The notes under the pieces are model-generated. The model saw only the letters and a list, made by a program, of their open reading frames with translations. It was not told where the DNA came from and made no database searches. Positions 9,072-16,966 of a stretch of DNA of 64,000 nt are shown piece after piece. The DNA comes from Paenibacillus dendritiformis (GTDB lineage: Bacteria; Bacillota; Bacilli; Paenibacillales; Paenibacillaceae), in the NCBI RefSeq assembly GCF_021654795.1, contig NZ_AP025344.1:1254501-1318500 (forward strand). Reading direction: 5' to 3'. Position 1 is the stretch's first letter. The number at the start of each line of letters is the position of its first letter. Both the position numbers and the translations under genes were made by a program.

Positions 9072-10391
9072 GTGTTCAATCATCATGCTCAATTTCGGCG
9101 CAGGCCGCGCATATTCATGCTCGGTCTGCTTGCATTCATCCTGCTCGCCGCCTCCGCTTGCGGCAGCGGAGGCACGGGAACCGGCAATGGCGGCGCCTCC
9201 GGCCAGACGGCGAACGGCGGCGCTTCCGGGGAAGACAAGGGGAAGCAAGGGCAGGCCGAAGGCGCGGAAGGATCCGGGCAGCCGCCGATTCGAATCGGCG
9301 TGCTCGCCTCGATGACGGGCGCTCTCGAATCATACGGCAAGCAGAGCGCGCGCGGATTCGAGCTCGGCATTGACTACGCGACCGGGGGAACGAGAACCGT
9401 GGCCGGCCGCAGCATCGAGTTCATCATCGAAGATACGGAGACGAAGCCCGATGTGGCCGTCAAGAAAGCGACCAAGCTGCTCGAGACCGATAAAGTCGAT
9501 TTTCTCGTCGGCTCCTCCAGCTCGGGCGATACGCTTGCCGTGGTTCCGTTGGCGGAAGAGTATGAGAAGGTGATGGTCGTCGAGCCGGCGGTTGCCGACA
9601 GCATTACCGGGGAGCTCTGGAACCGGCATGTGTTCCGCACGGCGCGCAATTCTTCGCAGGATGTGGCGGCCGGCGCGGCGGCGATAGCGAAGCCGGGCGT
9701 CAAGATCGCCACGTTCGCTCCCGATGGCGCGTTCGGCCGGGACGGCATCGCCGCATTCGTCGAAGCGGCGGAGAAGCTGGGGGCGGTGATTGTGGAGGAG
9801 CAGTATGCGGATGCCGCGGCGACCGATTTCACGGCGAACATTCAGAAGATCGTGAGCGCCAAGCCGGATTATTTGTTCATTGTCTGGGCCGGGGCGAACA
9901 CGCCCTGGAAGCAGCTCCAGGATATGAAGGTACGGGAGCAGGGCATTAAAATATCGACCGGCGCGCCGGATATCGCCGCGCTCAAGACGATGCACGAGCT
10001 GGAGGGAATGGAAGGATTCTCGGTGTACTATTACACGCTGCCGGACAATGAGGTCAATCAATGGCTGGTGGAAGAGCATCAGAAGCGGTTCCATGGCGAT
10101 CTGCCGGATCTGTTCACGCCGGGAGGAATGTCGGCCGCGATCGCGATTGTCGAAGCGCTGAAGAAAACCGGGGGCGAGGCGGACACGGAGAAATTGATTG
10201 CGGCGATGGAAGGGATGAGCTTCGAGTCCCCCAAGGGCAAGATGACGTTCCGGGCCGAAGATCACCAGGCCTTGCAGACCTTGTATGCGGTTACATTGAA
10301 AAAGCGGGACGGGCTCGATTATCCGGAGCCGGTGCTGATTCGCGAGCTGTCGCCGGAGGAGACGGCTCCGCCGGTACGCAACAAACGGTAA
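9072..10391 (+). CDS. Liv-type ABC transporter substrate-binding lipoprotein
   Basis: A 439-residue periplasmic-binding-protein type 1 (LivJ-like) lipoprotein. A basic N-terminus and hydrophobic segment end in the lipobox LAASAC, followed by a Gly/Ser/Ala-rich linker of about 45 residues that tethers the domain to the membrane. The mature part begins IRIGVLASMTGALESYGKQ, the usual start of amide- and branched-chain-type receptors. Start GTG 9072 with TAAGGGGG upstream. It is first in an operon with both ATPases, both permeases and three enzymes. Such receptors bind amino acids, amides, or aromatic and dicarboxylic acids; with a CoA ligase in the same regulon an organic acid is the more likely ligand (inference). 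Confidence 0.92.
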   Translation: MFNHHAQFRRRPRIFMLGLLAFILLAASACGSGGTGTGNGGASGQTANGGASGEDKGKQGQAEGAEGSGQPPIRIGVLASMTGALESYGKQSARGFELGIDYATGGTRTVAGRSIEFIIEDTETKPDVAVKKATKLLETDKVDFLVGSSSSGDTLAVVPLAEEYEKVMVVEPAVADSITGELWNRHVFRTARNSSQDVAAGAAAIAKPGVKIATFAPDGAFGRDGIAAFVEAAEKLGAVIVEEQYADAAATDFTANIQKIVSAKPDYLFIVWAGANTPWKQLQDMKVREQGIKISTGAPDIAALKTMHELEGMEGFSVYYYTLPDNEVNQWLVEEHQKRFHGDLPDLFTPGGMSAAIAIVEALKKTGGEADTEKLIAAMEGMSFESPKGKMTFRAEDHQALQTLYAVTLKKRDGLDYPEPVLIRELSPEETAPPVRNKR

Positions 10392-10406
10392 ACGGGAGGT
10401 GGAAGC

Positions 10407-11213
10407 ATGAACGGGACGGGATCCGCTCGCGCCGGCGATATTGTATTGGCAACGGACGGGCTGACGATCGCTTTCGGAGGCCATGCGGCGGTCCGCGATG
10501 TGAGTCTGAACATAGAGCGCTATCGCTTCAAGTCCATTATCGGGCCGAACGGCGCGGGCAAGACGACGCTCTTCAATCTGCTCAGCGGACAGCTGCGCCC
10601 GACGGCCGGGACGATCCGCTTCAACGGCCAGGACATCACGGGACTGCCTCCGTTCCGGCGCACGCGCCTGGGAATGGGGCGCTCCTTCCAGATGACGAAT
10701 GTATTTCCGAATCTGACCGTGCTCGAAAATGTGCGGCTCAGCGTTCAATCGCGGCAGGGCGTCCGCCTGAATTGGCATGCATCGAAGAGAGCGTTCCGGC
10801 GCTTCGAGGAGGAGGCGCAGCATTGGCTGGATATGGCGCTGCTCGGCAGCCGTTCCGGGGCGCAGGCCTCCTATCTCGCGCATGGGGAGAAGCGCAAGCT
10901 GGAGCTGGCGATGCTGCTCGCGCTGCAGCCGGAATTGCTCCTGCTAGATGAGCCGACGGCCGGAATCTCGATCGAAGAGGTACCCGCCATCCTGGAGGTG
11001 ATCCACAGGATGAAGGACGAAGGCAAGCGCACGATCGTGCTGATTGAGCACAAGATGGAGATGGTGCTCGCTCTGTCCGACACGATCGCGGTGCTGTTCG
11101 GCGGCAGGCTCCTGGCAGACGGACGCCCGGAGGAGATTATGGGCAACGAGACGGTGCAGGCGGCTTATTTGGGAGGGCTGTATGATGACGCTGCTGCAAG
11201 TGCAAGGAATTGA
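10407..11213 (+). CDS. Liv-type ABC transporter ATPase 1 (LivG-like)
   Basis: A 268-residue ATP-binding subunit of the importer. Walker A GPNGAGKTT at residues 46-54, signature region LAHGEKRKLELA, Walker B LLLLDEPTAGI, then the H-loop IEHKMEMV. The variant signature and the extra LivG-type insert after Walker A (FRRTRLGMGRSFQ) place it with LivG/BraF rather than LivF. SD GGGAGGTGG at 10394-10402 decides ATG 10407. Its 3' end overlaps the start of the LivF-like gene by 32 bases, so the two are probably translationally coupled. It works with the second ATPase as a heterodimer on the two permeases. Confidence 0.93.
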   Translation: MNGTGSARAGDIVLATDGLTIAFGGHAAVRDVSLNIERYRFKSIIGPNGAGKTTLFNLLSGQLRPTAGTIRFNGQDITGLPPFRRTRLGMGRSFQMTNVFPNLTVLENVRLSVQSRQGVRLNWHASKRAFRRFEEEAQHWLDMALLGSRSGAQASYLAHGEKRKLELAMLLALQPELLLLDEPTAGISIEEVPAILEVIHRMKDEGKRTIVLIEHKMEMVLALSDTIAVLFGGRLLADGRPEEIMGNETVQAAYLGGLYDDAAASARN

Positions 11214-11889
11214 GACGCATATCGGGCAATTCCATATATTACAGGGCGTGACCTTCGAGGCGAAGGCAGGCGAGATTACGGTGCTGCTGGGGAGGAACGG
11301 CGCAGGCAAGACGACCGCCCTCCGATCGATCATGGGCCTGACTCCGGTATCCAGGGGCGAGATCCGCTTCCAGGGCGAGCGAATCGAAGCGCTGCCCACG
11401 CATCGGATCGCGCGTCAGGGCATCGGATATGTTCCGGAGGATCAGGGGATTTTTCCCGAACTGACGGTAGGGGAGACGATGCGCATCGCGATGAGGCGCC
11501 ATGACGACGAGACGAAGGCGCGGCTCGAATGGGCGCTGGAGCTGTTTCCGGATTTGCGCGCCTTCTGGGACCGCAAATCCGGGCTGCTCAGCGGGGGGCA
11601 GAAGCAGATGCTGGCGATCTCCCGCGCCTATGTGAATGAGAATCGGCTCTTGCTTATCGATGAACCGAGCAAGGGACTCGCTCCGATTATGGTGGAGAAG
11701 CTGATGCAGGCCATCGAGCAGATGAAGGCGAAGACGACCGTGCTCTTGGTGGAACAGAACTTCATGATGGCGAGCCGCATCGGGGACCGGTACTTCCTAA
11801 TGGATGAAGGCCGCATCGCGGCCGCAGGCACGATGGAGGAATTGCGGCGGGACGAAGCGACAAGGCGCAAATATTTGGGCATCGCCTAG
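11182..11889 (+). CDS. Liv-type ABC transporter ATPase 2 (LivF-like)
   Basis: A 235-residue ATP-binding subunit. Walker A GRNGAGKTT at residues 37-45, signature LSGGQKQMLAISRA, Walker B LLLIDEPSKGL, H-loop VEQNF. The PSKGLAP sequence after Walker B is typical of LivF/BraG. A longer frame begins at 11044 inside livG, but GGGAGGG at 11170-11176 points to ATG 11182 (or the next codon, 11185). Overlaps the upstream ATPase gene and is followed 29 bases later by the first permease. Confidence 0.93.
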   Translation: MMTLLQVQGIETHIGQFHILQGVTFEAKAGEITVLLGRNGAGKTTALRSIMGLTPVSRGEIRFQGERIEALPTHRIARQGIGYVPEDQGIFPELTVGETMRIAMRRHDDETKARLEWALELFPDLRAFWDRKSGLLSGGQKQMLAISRAYVNENRLLLIDEPSKGLAPIMVEKLMQAIEQMKAKTTVLLVEQNFMMASRIGDRYFLMDEGRIAAAGTMEELRRDEATRRKYLGIA

Positions 11890-11918
11890 CCGGCCCGCGA
11901 ACGGGGGGGACAGGAATA

Positions 11919-12788
11919 TTGAATGGCATTATCAATTTGCTTGTGAACGGGCTGGCGACGGGAATGCTGATTTTCTTGTTGGCATCCGGACTTACGCTGA
12001 TCTTCGGGCTGATGGGCGTGCTGAACTTCGCGCATGGCGGATTGTTCGCCTGGGGAGCGTATGGCGGAGTATGGCTGTACGCCGCGACAGGTTCGTTCGC
12101 CGCCGCCCTCATCGGAGCCGTCTTGATGGGCATGCTGCTCGGCCTGGCCATGGAGCGGCTCGTCATCCGGCCCGTGTACGGCCATCCGATCCGCCAGATA
12201 CTCATTACGCTGGGCGCGATGCTCGTCTTGAGCGAGCTCCTGAAGGTCGGGTTCGGCCCGAATCCGCTCAAGGCCGCCGTTCCGCCGCTGCTGAACGGGA
12301 GCTGGGAGATGGGCGGCATTATTTTCATTAAATACCGCTTATTCATTATTGGCATCGGGGCGCTTGTCTTTGCCGGGCTGCTGTTCGTGCTGAAGCGGAC
12401 GAAAATCGGCCTTATCGTGCGAGCCGGGGTGATGAATCCCGAGATGGTGCAGGCGCTGGGCATTCCGATCCGGCGCGTGTTTACGCTCGTATTCATGGCG
12501 GGAGCCGGTCTTGCGGCGCTTGGGGGAGCGCTCCTCGCGCCGTATTCGGGCGTCATCTTCGCCGAGATGGGCATGCAATTCGCCATCCTGGCCTTCATCG
12601 TCGTCGTCATCGGCGGCATGGGAAGCATTCCGGGCTCCGCGCTGGCGGCGGTGCTCGTCGGCCTGTCGGGCGCCTTCATGGCTTATTACGTGCCGGAGCT
12701 GTCGCTGGCGGCCAATATGCTGCTGATGGTCATCGTGCTGCTCATCAAGCCTTCCGGCTTGTTCGGGGCGAAGGGGGGAGCGGGATGA
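11919..12788 (+). CDS. Liv-type ABC transporter permease 1 (LivH-like)
   Basis: A 289-residue inner membrane permease with about eight hydrophobic segments. The N-terminal part has the LivH pattern LTLIFGLMGVLNFAHGGLF, and the C-terminal half carries the conserved VVVIGGMGSIPGSALAA loop that contacts the ATPases. The start is TTG 11919; a G-run at 11903-11909 and AGGAA serve as ribosome site. The stop overlaps the next permease start (ATGA at 12785-12788), so the two membrane subunits are coupled. Confidence 0.93.
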   Translation: MNGIINLLVNGLATGMLIFLLASGLTLIFGLMGVLNFAHGGLFAWGAYGGVWLYAATGSFAAALIGAVLMGMLLGLAMERLVIRPVYGHPIRQILITLGAMLVLSELLKVGFGPNPLKAAVPPLLNGSWEMGGIIFIKYRLFIIGIGALVFAGLLFVLKRTKIGLIVRAGVMNPEMVQALGIPIRRVFTLVFMAGAGLAALGGALLAPYSGVIFAEMGMQFAILAFIVVVIGGMGSIPGSALAAVLVGLSGAFMAYYVPELSLAANMLLMVIVLLIKPSGLFGAKGGAG

Positions 12789-13801
12789 GAACGAACCGAA
12801 TCGGAACAGCCGGATTCCTGGCGATGGTCGCCGCTCTGGCCTTGCTGCCCGCGGTCAATGATTCGCGCAGCTTCCTCATCGTCATGACGCAGATCTGCAT
12901 TTTCGCGATTTTTGCCATGAGTTATGATATTTTGCTCGGCTATACGGGAATCGTCTCGTTCGGCCACTGTATGTTTTTCGGCATCGGGGCCTATGCGAGC
13001 GGGATTATGCTGGATCGGCTCGGCCCCTCCGCCGGAACGCTTATTTTGTCCGTACTGGCCGGCATGCTGCTGTCCGCGCTGCTCAGTTATATCGTAGGGA
13101 TGCTCTCGCTGCGGCTGAAAAGCCACTTCTACGCGATGCTGACACTCGCCTTCTCGGGGCTGCTGCTGGTGCTGGCAGAGAAATGGCGCTCGCTGACGAA
13201 CGGCAATGACGGCTTCACCTTTCCGATTCCGGCCGCGATGAAGGATCGGACGGTTCTGTACTTCACCGCGCTCGCGGCGATGGCCGCCATCTTCCTGCTG
13301 CTGCGCCGCTTTACGCAGTCTCCGGCCGGCCGGGTGCTGCTGGCCATTCGCGAAAATGAGCAGCGGGCCGAGTCGCTGGGCTACGCGATCATTCATTACA
13401 AAGTGATGGCCACCGTGGTCGCCGGGATGGCGGCCAGTCTGAGCGGGTCGCTGTATGTGCTGACATTGCGCTTCGTCAATACGACCGTCTTCGGGATGGA
13501 TATGACGCTGAGCGCGCTGCTCATGACGATTATCGGCGGGGTAGGGACCTTGTACGGAGCCATCATCGGCGCTTCCCTCATTGAATGGGCGCATCACGGA
13601 TTATCGGAATTGGCCAAATTCCATCCGGTATTCGAGCGCTGGATTATTTTTTTCGGCTTGCTGTATATTATCGTCGTGCTGCTGTTCCCGGCGGGAATCG
13701 TTGGCACGCTGCGCAACTGGTCAAGAAGGGGCGAAGGCGGCCGAACACGGGATGAGGGGAAGGCGGCTTCCCGGTCTGTGCGGAAGGAGGAAGCCGGATG
13801 A
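12785..13801 (+). CDS. Liv-type ABC transporter permease 2 (LivM-like)
   Basis: A 338-residue permease partner of the LivH-like subunit, with eight to ten hydrophobic segments. Family marks include LLGYTGIVSFGHCMFFGIGAY near the start, the IRENEQRAESLGY cytoplasmic loop, and IIGGVGTLYGAIIGA near the end. The C-terminus has a basic, charged tail (about 35 residues) beyond the last helix. Start ATG 12785 overlaps the previous stop, and its own stop overlaps the next small gene by ATGA. Function: forms the pore with the LivH-like subunit. Confidence 0.93.
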   Translation: MRTNRIGTAGFLAMVAALALLPAVNDSRSFLIVMTQICIFAIFAMSYDILLGYTGIVSFGHCMFFGIGAYASGIMLDRLGPSAGTLILSVLAGMLLSALLSYIVGMLSLRLKSHFYAMLTLAFSGLLLVLAEKWRSLTNGNDGFTFPIPAAMKDRTVLYFTALAAMAAIFLLLRRFTQSPAGRVLLAIRENEQRAESLGYAIIHYKVMATVVAGMAASLSGSLYVLTLRFVNTTVFGMDMTLSALLMTIIGGVGTLYGAIIGASLIEWAHHGLSELAKFHPVFERWIIFFGLLYIIVVLLFPAGIVGTLRNWSRRGEGGRTRDEGKAASRSVRKEEAG

Positions 13802-14037
13802 TGGAGCACGGCGGCAGGGATAGCGATCGCCAGCCGGAGCGGGCGGATGGCGGAACGGCCGTCGGCTCCTTCGTCCTCCGCTGCCAGACGCGGTATGATG
13901 AAGCTTCCTGCGGCGCTTGGCGCATACGGGTCACGTATGTGCAGGGCCAGGAAGAACGGACGGTCGCTTCCTGGGAGGAGGCGGTGCTGTTCATGCAGCA
14001 GCGAATGAAACGGGGGAACATGCCATATGATCGGTAA
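13798..14037 (+). CDS. Small hypothetical protein in the Liv/KAS III-like operon
   Basis: 79 residues, no recognised domain. Start ATG 13798 overlaps the stop of the permease gene and has GGAAGGAGG just upstream, so it is clearly meant to be translated. The middle (SFVLRCQTRYDEASCGAWRIRVTYV) looks like beta strands and carries two cysteines; the end (SWEEAVLFMQQRMKRG) looks like an amphipathic helix. No signal peptide or membrane segment. Its last bases overlap the KAS III-like gene, so it is made in step with that enzyme and could be a small partner protein (inference). Confidence 0.7.
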   Translation: MMEHGGRDSDRQPERADGGTAVGSFVLRCQTRYDEASCGAWRIRVTYVQGQEERTVASWEEAVLFMQQRMKRGNMPYDR

Positions 14038-15073
14038 CGGATATGATGCGGAGAACGCGATCCGCTTGCTGGCCACGGGGATCTATATCCCGGAAGGGCG
14101 GATGACGAGCGCGGAGATCGCGCGAGCGTCCGGGATACCGCAGGAGATCGTCGAGACGAAGCTTGGCATCAAGCAAAAACCGGTTCCCGGACCGGAGGAT
14201 CACGCATGCGAGATGGGGGTGCGGGCGGCACGGCAAGCGCTGGCGCGGGCGGGGATCGATCCGGTCGAGATCGATCTTGTCATCTATATTGGCGAGGAGC
14301 ATAAAGAATATCCGGTATGGACGGCCGCTCTGAAGCTGCAGGACGAGTTGGGCGCCGTTAACGCCTGGGGCTTTGATCTGTCGTCCCGCTGCTGCACCGC
14401 GTTGATGGCCGTGAAGACGGCGAAGGCGATGATGCAGGGAGATGCGCGCATTTCGACCGTGCTGCTGGCGGGGGGATACCGCAACGGGGATCTCATCGAT
14501 CTGTCCGATCCCGATACCCGCTTCATGGCCAATCTCGGGGCCGGAGGCGGGGCGATGATTTTGCGCCGGGGCGCCGGGGCCGCGTACCCGGAAGTGATGG
14601 AGACGGCCGTGATAACGGACGGATCGTTCGCCGAGGATGTCATTGTTCAGGCGGGCGGGACCAAGCAGCCGTTGACCGCCGAGCTGATCGCGCAAGGAGA
14701 GCCGCGGTTCCGGGTCCCTGATCCCGGCCGGATGAAAAGCCGGCTCGACGCGGTGTCGATGGCACGGTTCGCCGAGGTGGTGGAACGCTCCGTCCGCGGC
14801 AGCGGCTGGCGTCCAGACGAAATCGATTGTCTCGGTCTGCTCCACATGAAGCGCTCCGCCCATGAGGCGGTGCTCCGGGCGCTTGGCATTCCGGCCCGGC
14901 GATCGGTATATCTGGATGAATTCGGGCATATCGGTCAATTCGATCCGATGATATGCATCGAGCTGGGCGTGAAGCAAGGCCTGATTCGCCCGGGGAGCGT
15001 CGTGGTGCTGGCCGCGGCGGGCATCGGTTATGCCTGGGGGGCGCTCACATTGAAATGGGGGGAATCCGTATGA
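14027..15073 (+). CDS. KAS III-like (FabH-family) condensing enzyme with altered active site
   Basis: A 348-residue thiolase-fold protein of the 3-oxoacyl-ACP synthase III type. The nucleophile lies in GFDLSSRCCTALM (Cys122, or less likely Cys123). A first active-site His is at residue 273 (LLHMKRS). In FabH the third residue is Asn in a GN motif; here the matching loop reads EFGHIGQFD, so Asn is replaced by His301. This C-H-H set argues against ordinary fatty acid initiation and for a specialised condensation or acyl transfer. Start ATG 14027 overlaps the small gene; stop TGA overlaps the hydrolase start (ATGA). Works with the hydrolase and reductase downstream, perhaps on the acyl-CoA formed by the ligase. 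Product unknown. Confidence 0.85.
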   Translation: MIGNGYDAENAIRLLATGIYIPEGRMTSAEIARASGIPQEIVETKLGIKQKPVPGPEDHACEMGVRAARQALARAGIDPVEIDLVIYIGEEHKEYPVWTAALKLQDELGAVNAWGFDLSSRCCTALMAVKTAKAMMQGDARISTVLLAGGYRNGDLIDLSDPDTRFMANLGAGGGAMILRRGAGAAYPEVMETAVITDGSFAEDVIVQAGGTKQPLTAELIAQGEPRFRVPDPGRMKSRLDAVSMARFAEVVERSVRGSGWRPDEIDCLGLLHMKRSAHEAVLRALGIPARRSVYLDEFGHIGQFDPMICIELGVKQGLIRPGSVVVLAAAGIGYAWGALTLKWGESV

Positions 15074-15990
15074 AGGCGAGGGCCGTATTGAAATCGGTTC
15101 GGCTTCCCAATGGGGAGACACTCGGTTACCGCGAACGGGAGGGCGGAGAGGAGGTCCTGCTGCTGATTCACGGCAATATGAATTCTTCTTGCCATTGGGA
15201 TGTGGCGTTGGAGCGGCTGGATCCCCGCTATAAGCTGTACGCCATCGATTTGCGGGGCTTCGGCATCTCGACGTATCATGAACCGATCCGCGCTTTGCGC
15301 GACTTTGCCGATGACGTGAAGCTGTTCGCCCGGGAGCTTGGCCTGGACCGGTTCGCGGTCATGGGCTGGTCGACGGGCGGAGGCGTGGCGATGGAACTGG
15401 CCGCGGATTGTCCCGAGGCGGTGACGAAGCTGATCTTGTTGGCTTCGGTATCGACCCGCGGATATCCATTCTATGAAGATGGCGGCAGCGGCCTGCCGGT
15501 TCGGAGCAGACGAATCGCGAACTATGCGGGCATCGAGGGGCTGGAGCGCAATCGCTTGATCGCGGAGGCGATCGCACGGGGCGACCGCATATTTTTGAAG
15601 CGGCTGTATGAAGCAGTCATCTATGACAAGAACCGGCCGGAGGAAGGGCGTTATGAAGCGTATCTCGATGATATGCTGACGCAGCGCAACCTGATGGACG
15701 TCTATCATGCGCTCAATACGTTCAACATCAGCGTGTTCGACCATGAGGCGGCCGCCGGCAGCGGCGCGGTACGGCGGATTGCGGCTCCCGCGCTTGTGCT
15801 GCGCGGAGATCGGGACATGGTCATCAGCGAAGCGATGGCCGCCGAGACGCTGGCCGACTTGGGAGCGATCGCCCGGTTCGTCCCGCTGAAGGACTGCGGC
15901 CATTCTCCGCTGGTCGATGATCCGGAGCAGCTCCTGCAAGCGGTGGAGGCGTTCCTGGCGGCAGACAGCGCCGTGCAGCCGGAAGCATGA
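15070..15990 (+). CDS. Alpha/beta-fold hydrolase
   Basis: A 306-residue cytoplasmic hydrolase. HGNMNSS forms the oxyanion region, the nucleophile elbow is GWSTGG with Ser101, the acid is probably the Asp in LRGDRDMVIS and the base is His in DCGHSPLVDD near the C-terminus. A longer frame from 14953 lies inside the KAS III-like gene; ATG 15070 is chosen because it overlaps that gene's TGA and has GGGGGGAA before it. The context suggests a thioesterase, esterase or C-C hydrolase acting on the condensation product, but no substrate can be assigned. A 124-base gap separates it from the reductase. Confidence 0.88.
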   Translation: MKARAVLKSVRLPNGETLGYREREGGEEVLLLIHGNMNSSCHWDVALERLDPRYKLYAIDLRGFGISTYHEPIRALRDFADDVKLFARELGLDRFAVMGWSTGGGVAMELAADCPEAVTKLILLASVSTRGYPFYEDGGSGLPVRSRRIANYAGIEGLERNRLIAEAIARGDRIFLKRLYEAVIYDKNRPEEGRYEAYLDDMLTQRNLMDVYHALNTFNISVFDHEAAAGSGAVRRIAAPALVLRGDRDMVISEAMAAETLADLGAIARFVPLKDCGHSPLVDDPEQLLQAVEAFLAADSAVQPEA

Positions 15991-16114
15991 GCCGGGGGTT
16001 CCCGGGCAGGCAGGAGAGGCGGGACCTGCGGCCAGGGCGACCTGCGGACCGCCTTACGGTAGCGCCTGAGGGGCCGCCGGAGGCAAAAGAAAGGAATCAG
16101 ACAGGAGGGGGAAC

Positions 16115-16858
16115 ATGAAGCTTGAGGGCAAGACGGCAATCATTACCGGGGGAGCCAACGGGATTGGCGAAGCGGCCGTGCGGCTGTTCCTGGATGCGGG
16201 GGCGAATGTCGTTATCGCCGATTTCAATGAAGAAGCGGGGAGGCGTCTCCTCCAGGATCTGGGGCCGTCCGCAGCGGAGCGCGCGCTCTTCGCGGCATGC
16301 AATGTCGCGGATCCGGCCAGCGTCGAGCAGCTTGTGGCGAAGACGCTGGAGCGCTTCGGCGCCATCGAGGTGCTGATTAACAACGCCGGCATCACCCGCG
16401 ACGCGATGCTGCTCAAAATGTCGCCGGAGCAATGGCGCGATGTCATCGATGTAAATCTGACCGGCGTGTTCCACTGCACCCGGCATGCCGCGCCTTATAT
16501 GGCCGCTCAAGGACGGGGCAAGATTATTAACACGGCCTCCATCGTCGGCGTGCAGGGGAATATCGGCCAGACCAACTATGCCGCCGCCAAAGCGGGCGTC
16601 ATCGGCATGACGAAGACATGGGCGCGTGAGCTTGGCTACAAAGGCATCTGCGTAAACGCGGTCGCTCCCGGCTTTATCGCGACGGAGATGGTGGCGAAGA
16701 TGCCGGAGAACATAGTCGACGCCATGCGGAACAAGGTGCCCCTGCGCCGGCTCGGACAGCCGGAAGATGTCGCGCAGGTCTATCTGTTCCTAGCGTCCGC
16801 CGCAGCGGACTATATTAACGGAGCCGTCATTGAAGTGAACGGAGGGCTCTCGATTTGA
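16115..16858 (+). CDS. Short-chain dehydrogenase, FabG-like 3-oxoacyl reductase
   Basis: A 247-residue SDR with all family marks: cofactor loop TGGANGIG at 11-18, structural NNAG at 89-92, and catalytic Ser142, Tyr155 and Lys159 (NYAAAKAG). The Asp in VVIADF at the end of beta2 suggests NAD(H) preference rather than NADP(H). The C-terminus AAADYINGAVIEVNGGLSI is typical of FabG. SD AGGAGGGGG precedes ATG 16115. Last gene of the operon, closed by a strong terminator. It would reduce a 3-keto group or oxidise a hydroxyl on the pathway intermediate. Confidence 0.92.
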   Translation: MKLEGKTAIITGGANGIGEAAVRLFLDAGANVVIADFNEEAGRRLLQDLGPSAAERALFAACNVADPASVEQLVAKTLERFGAIEVLINNAGITRDAMLLKMSPEQWRDVIDVNLTGVFHCTRHAAPYMAAQGRGKIINTASIVGVQGNIGQTNYAAAKAGVIGMTKTWARELGYKGICVNAVAPGFIATEMVAKMPENIVDAMRNKVPLRRLGQPEDVAQVYLFLASAAADYINGAVIEVNGGLSI

Positions 16859-16895
16859 CAGGCGAATGAAGCCGCGGCTCGCGGCTCGAACTCGT

Positions 16896-16942
16896 AAAGG
16901 ATCTTGGCCGCCTCGCGAAGCGGCGGCGCAAGATCCTTTTTA
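16896..16942 (+). terminator. Terminator of the Liv/KAS III-like operon
   Basis: AAAGGATCTTG-gCCGC-ctcgcgaa-GCGG-cggcgCAAGATCCTTTTT: a long stem followed by T residues. It stands between convergent genes and its A-rich 5' side gives some activity in the other direction. Confidence 0.88.
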
Positions 16943-16966
16943 AGTTGAAGCGGACGGCGGCGGAAT

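Noticed and set aside
9330..10883. 517-codon minus-strand frame opposite the Liv binding protein and ATPase genes
   Set aside because: Arg/His/Leu-rich shadow of two well-supported plus-strand genes; it crosses their boundary and has no domain.
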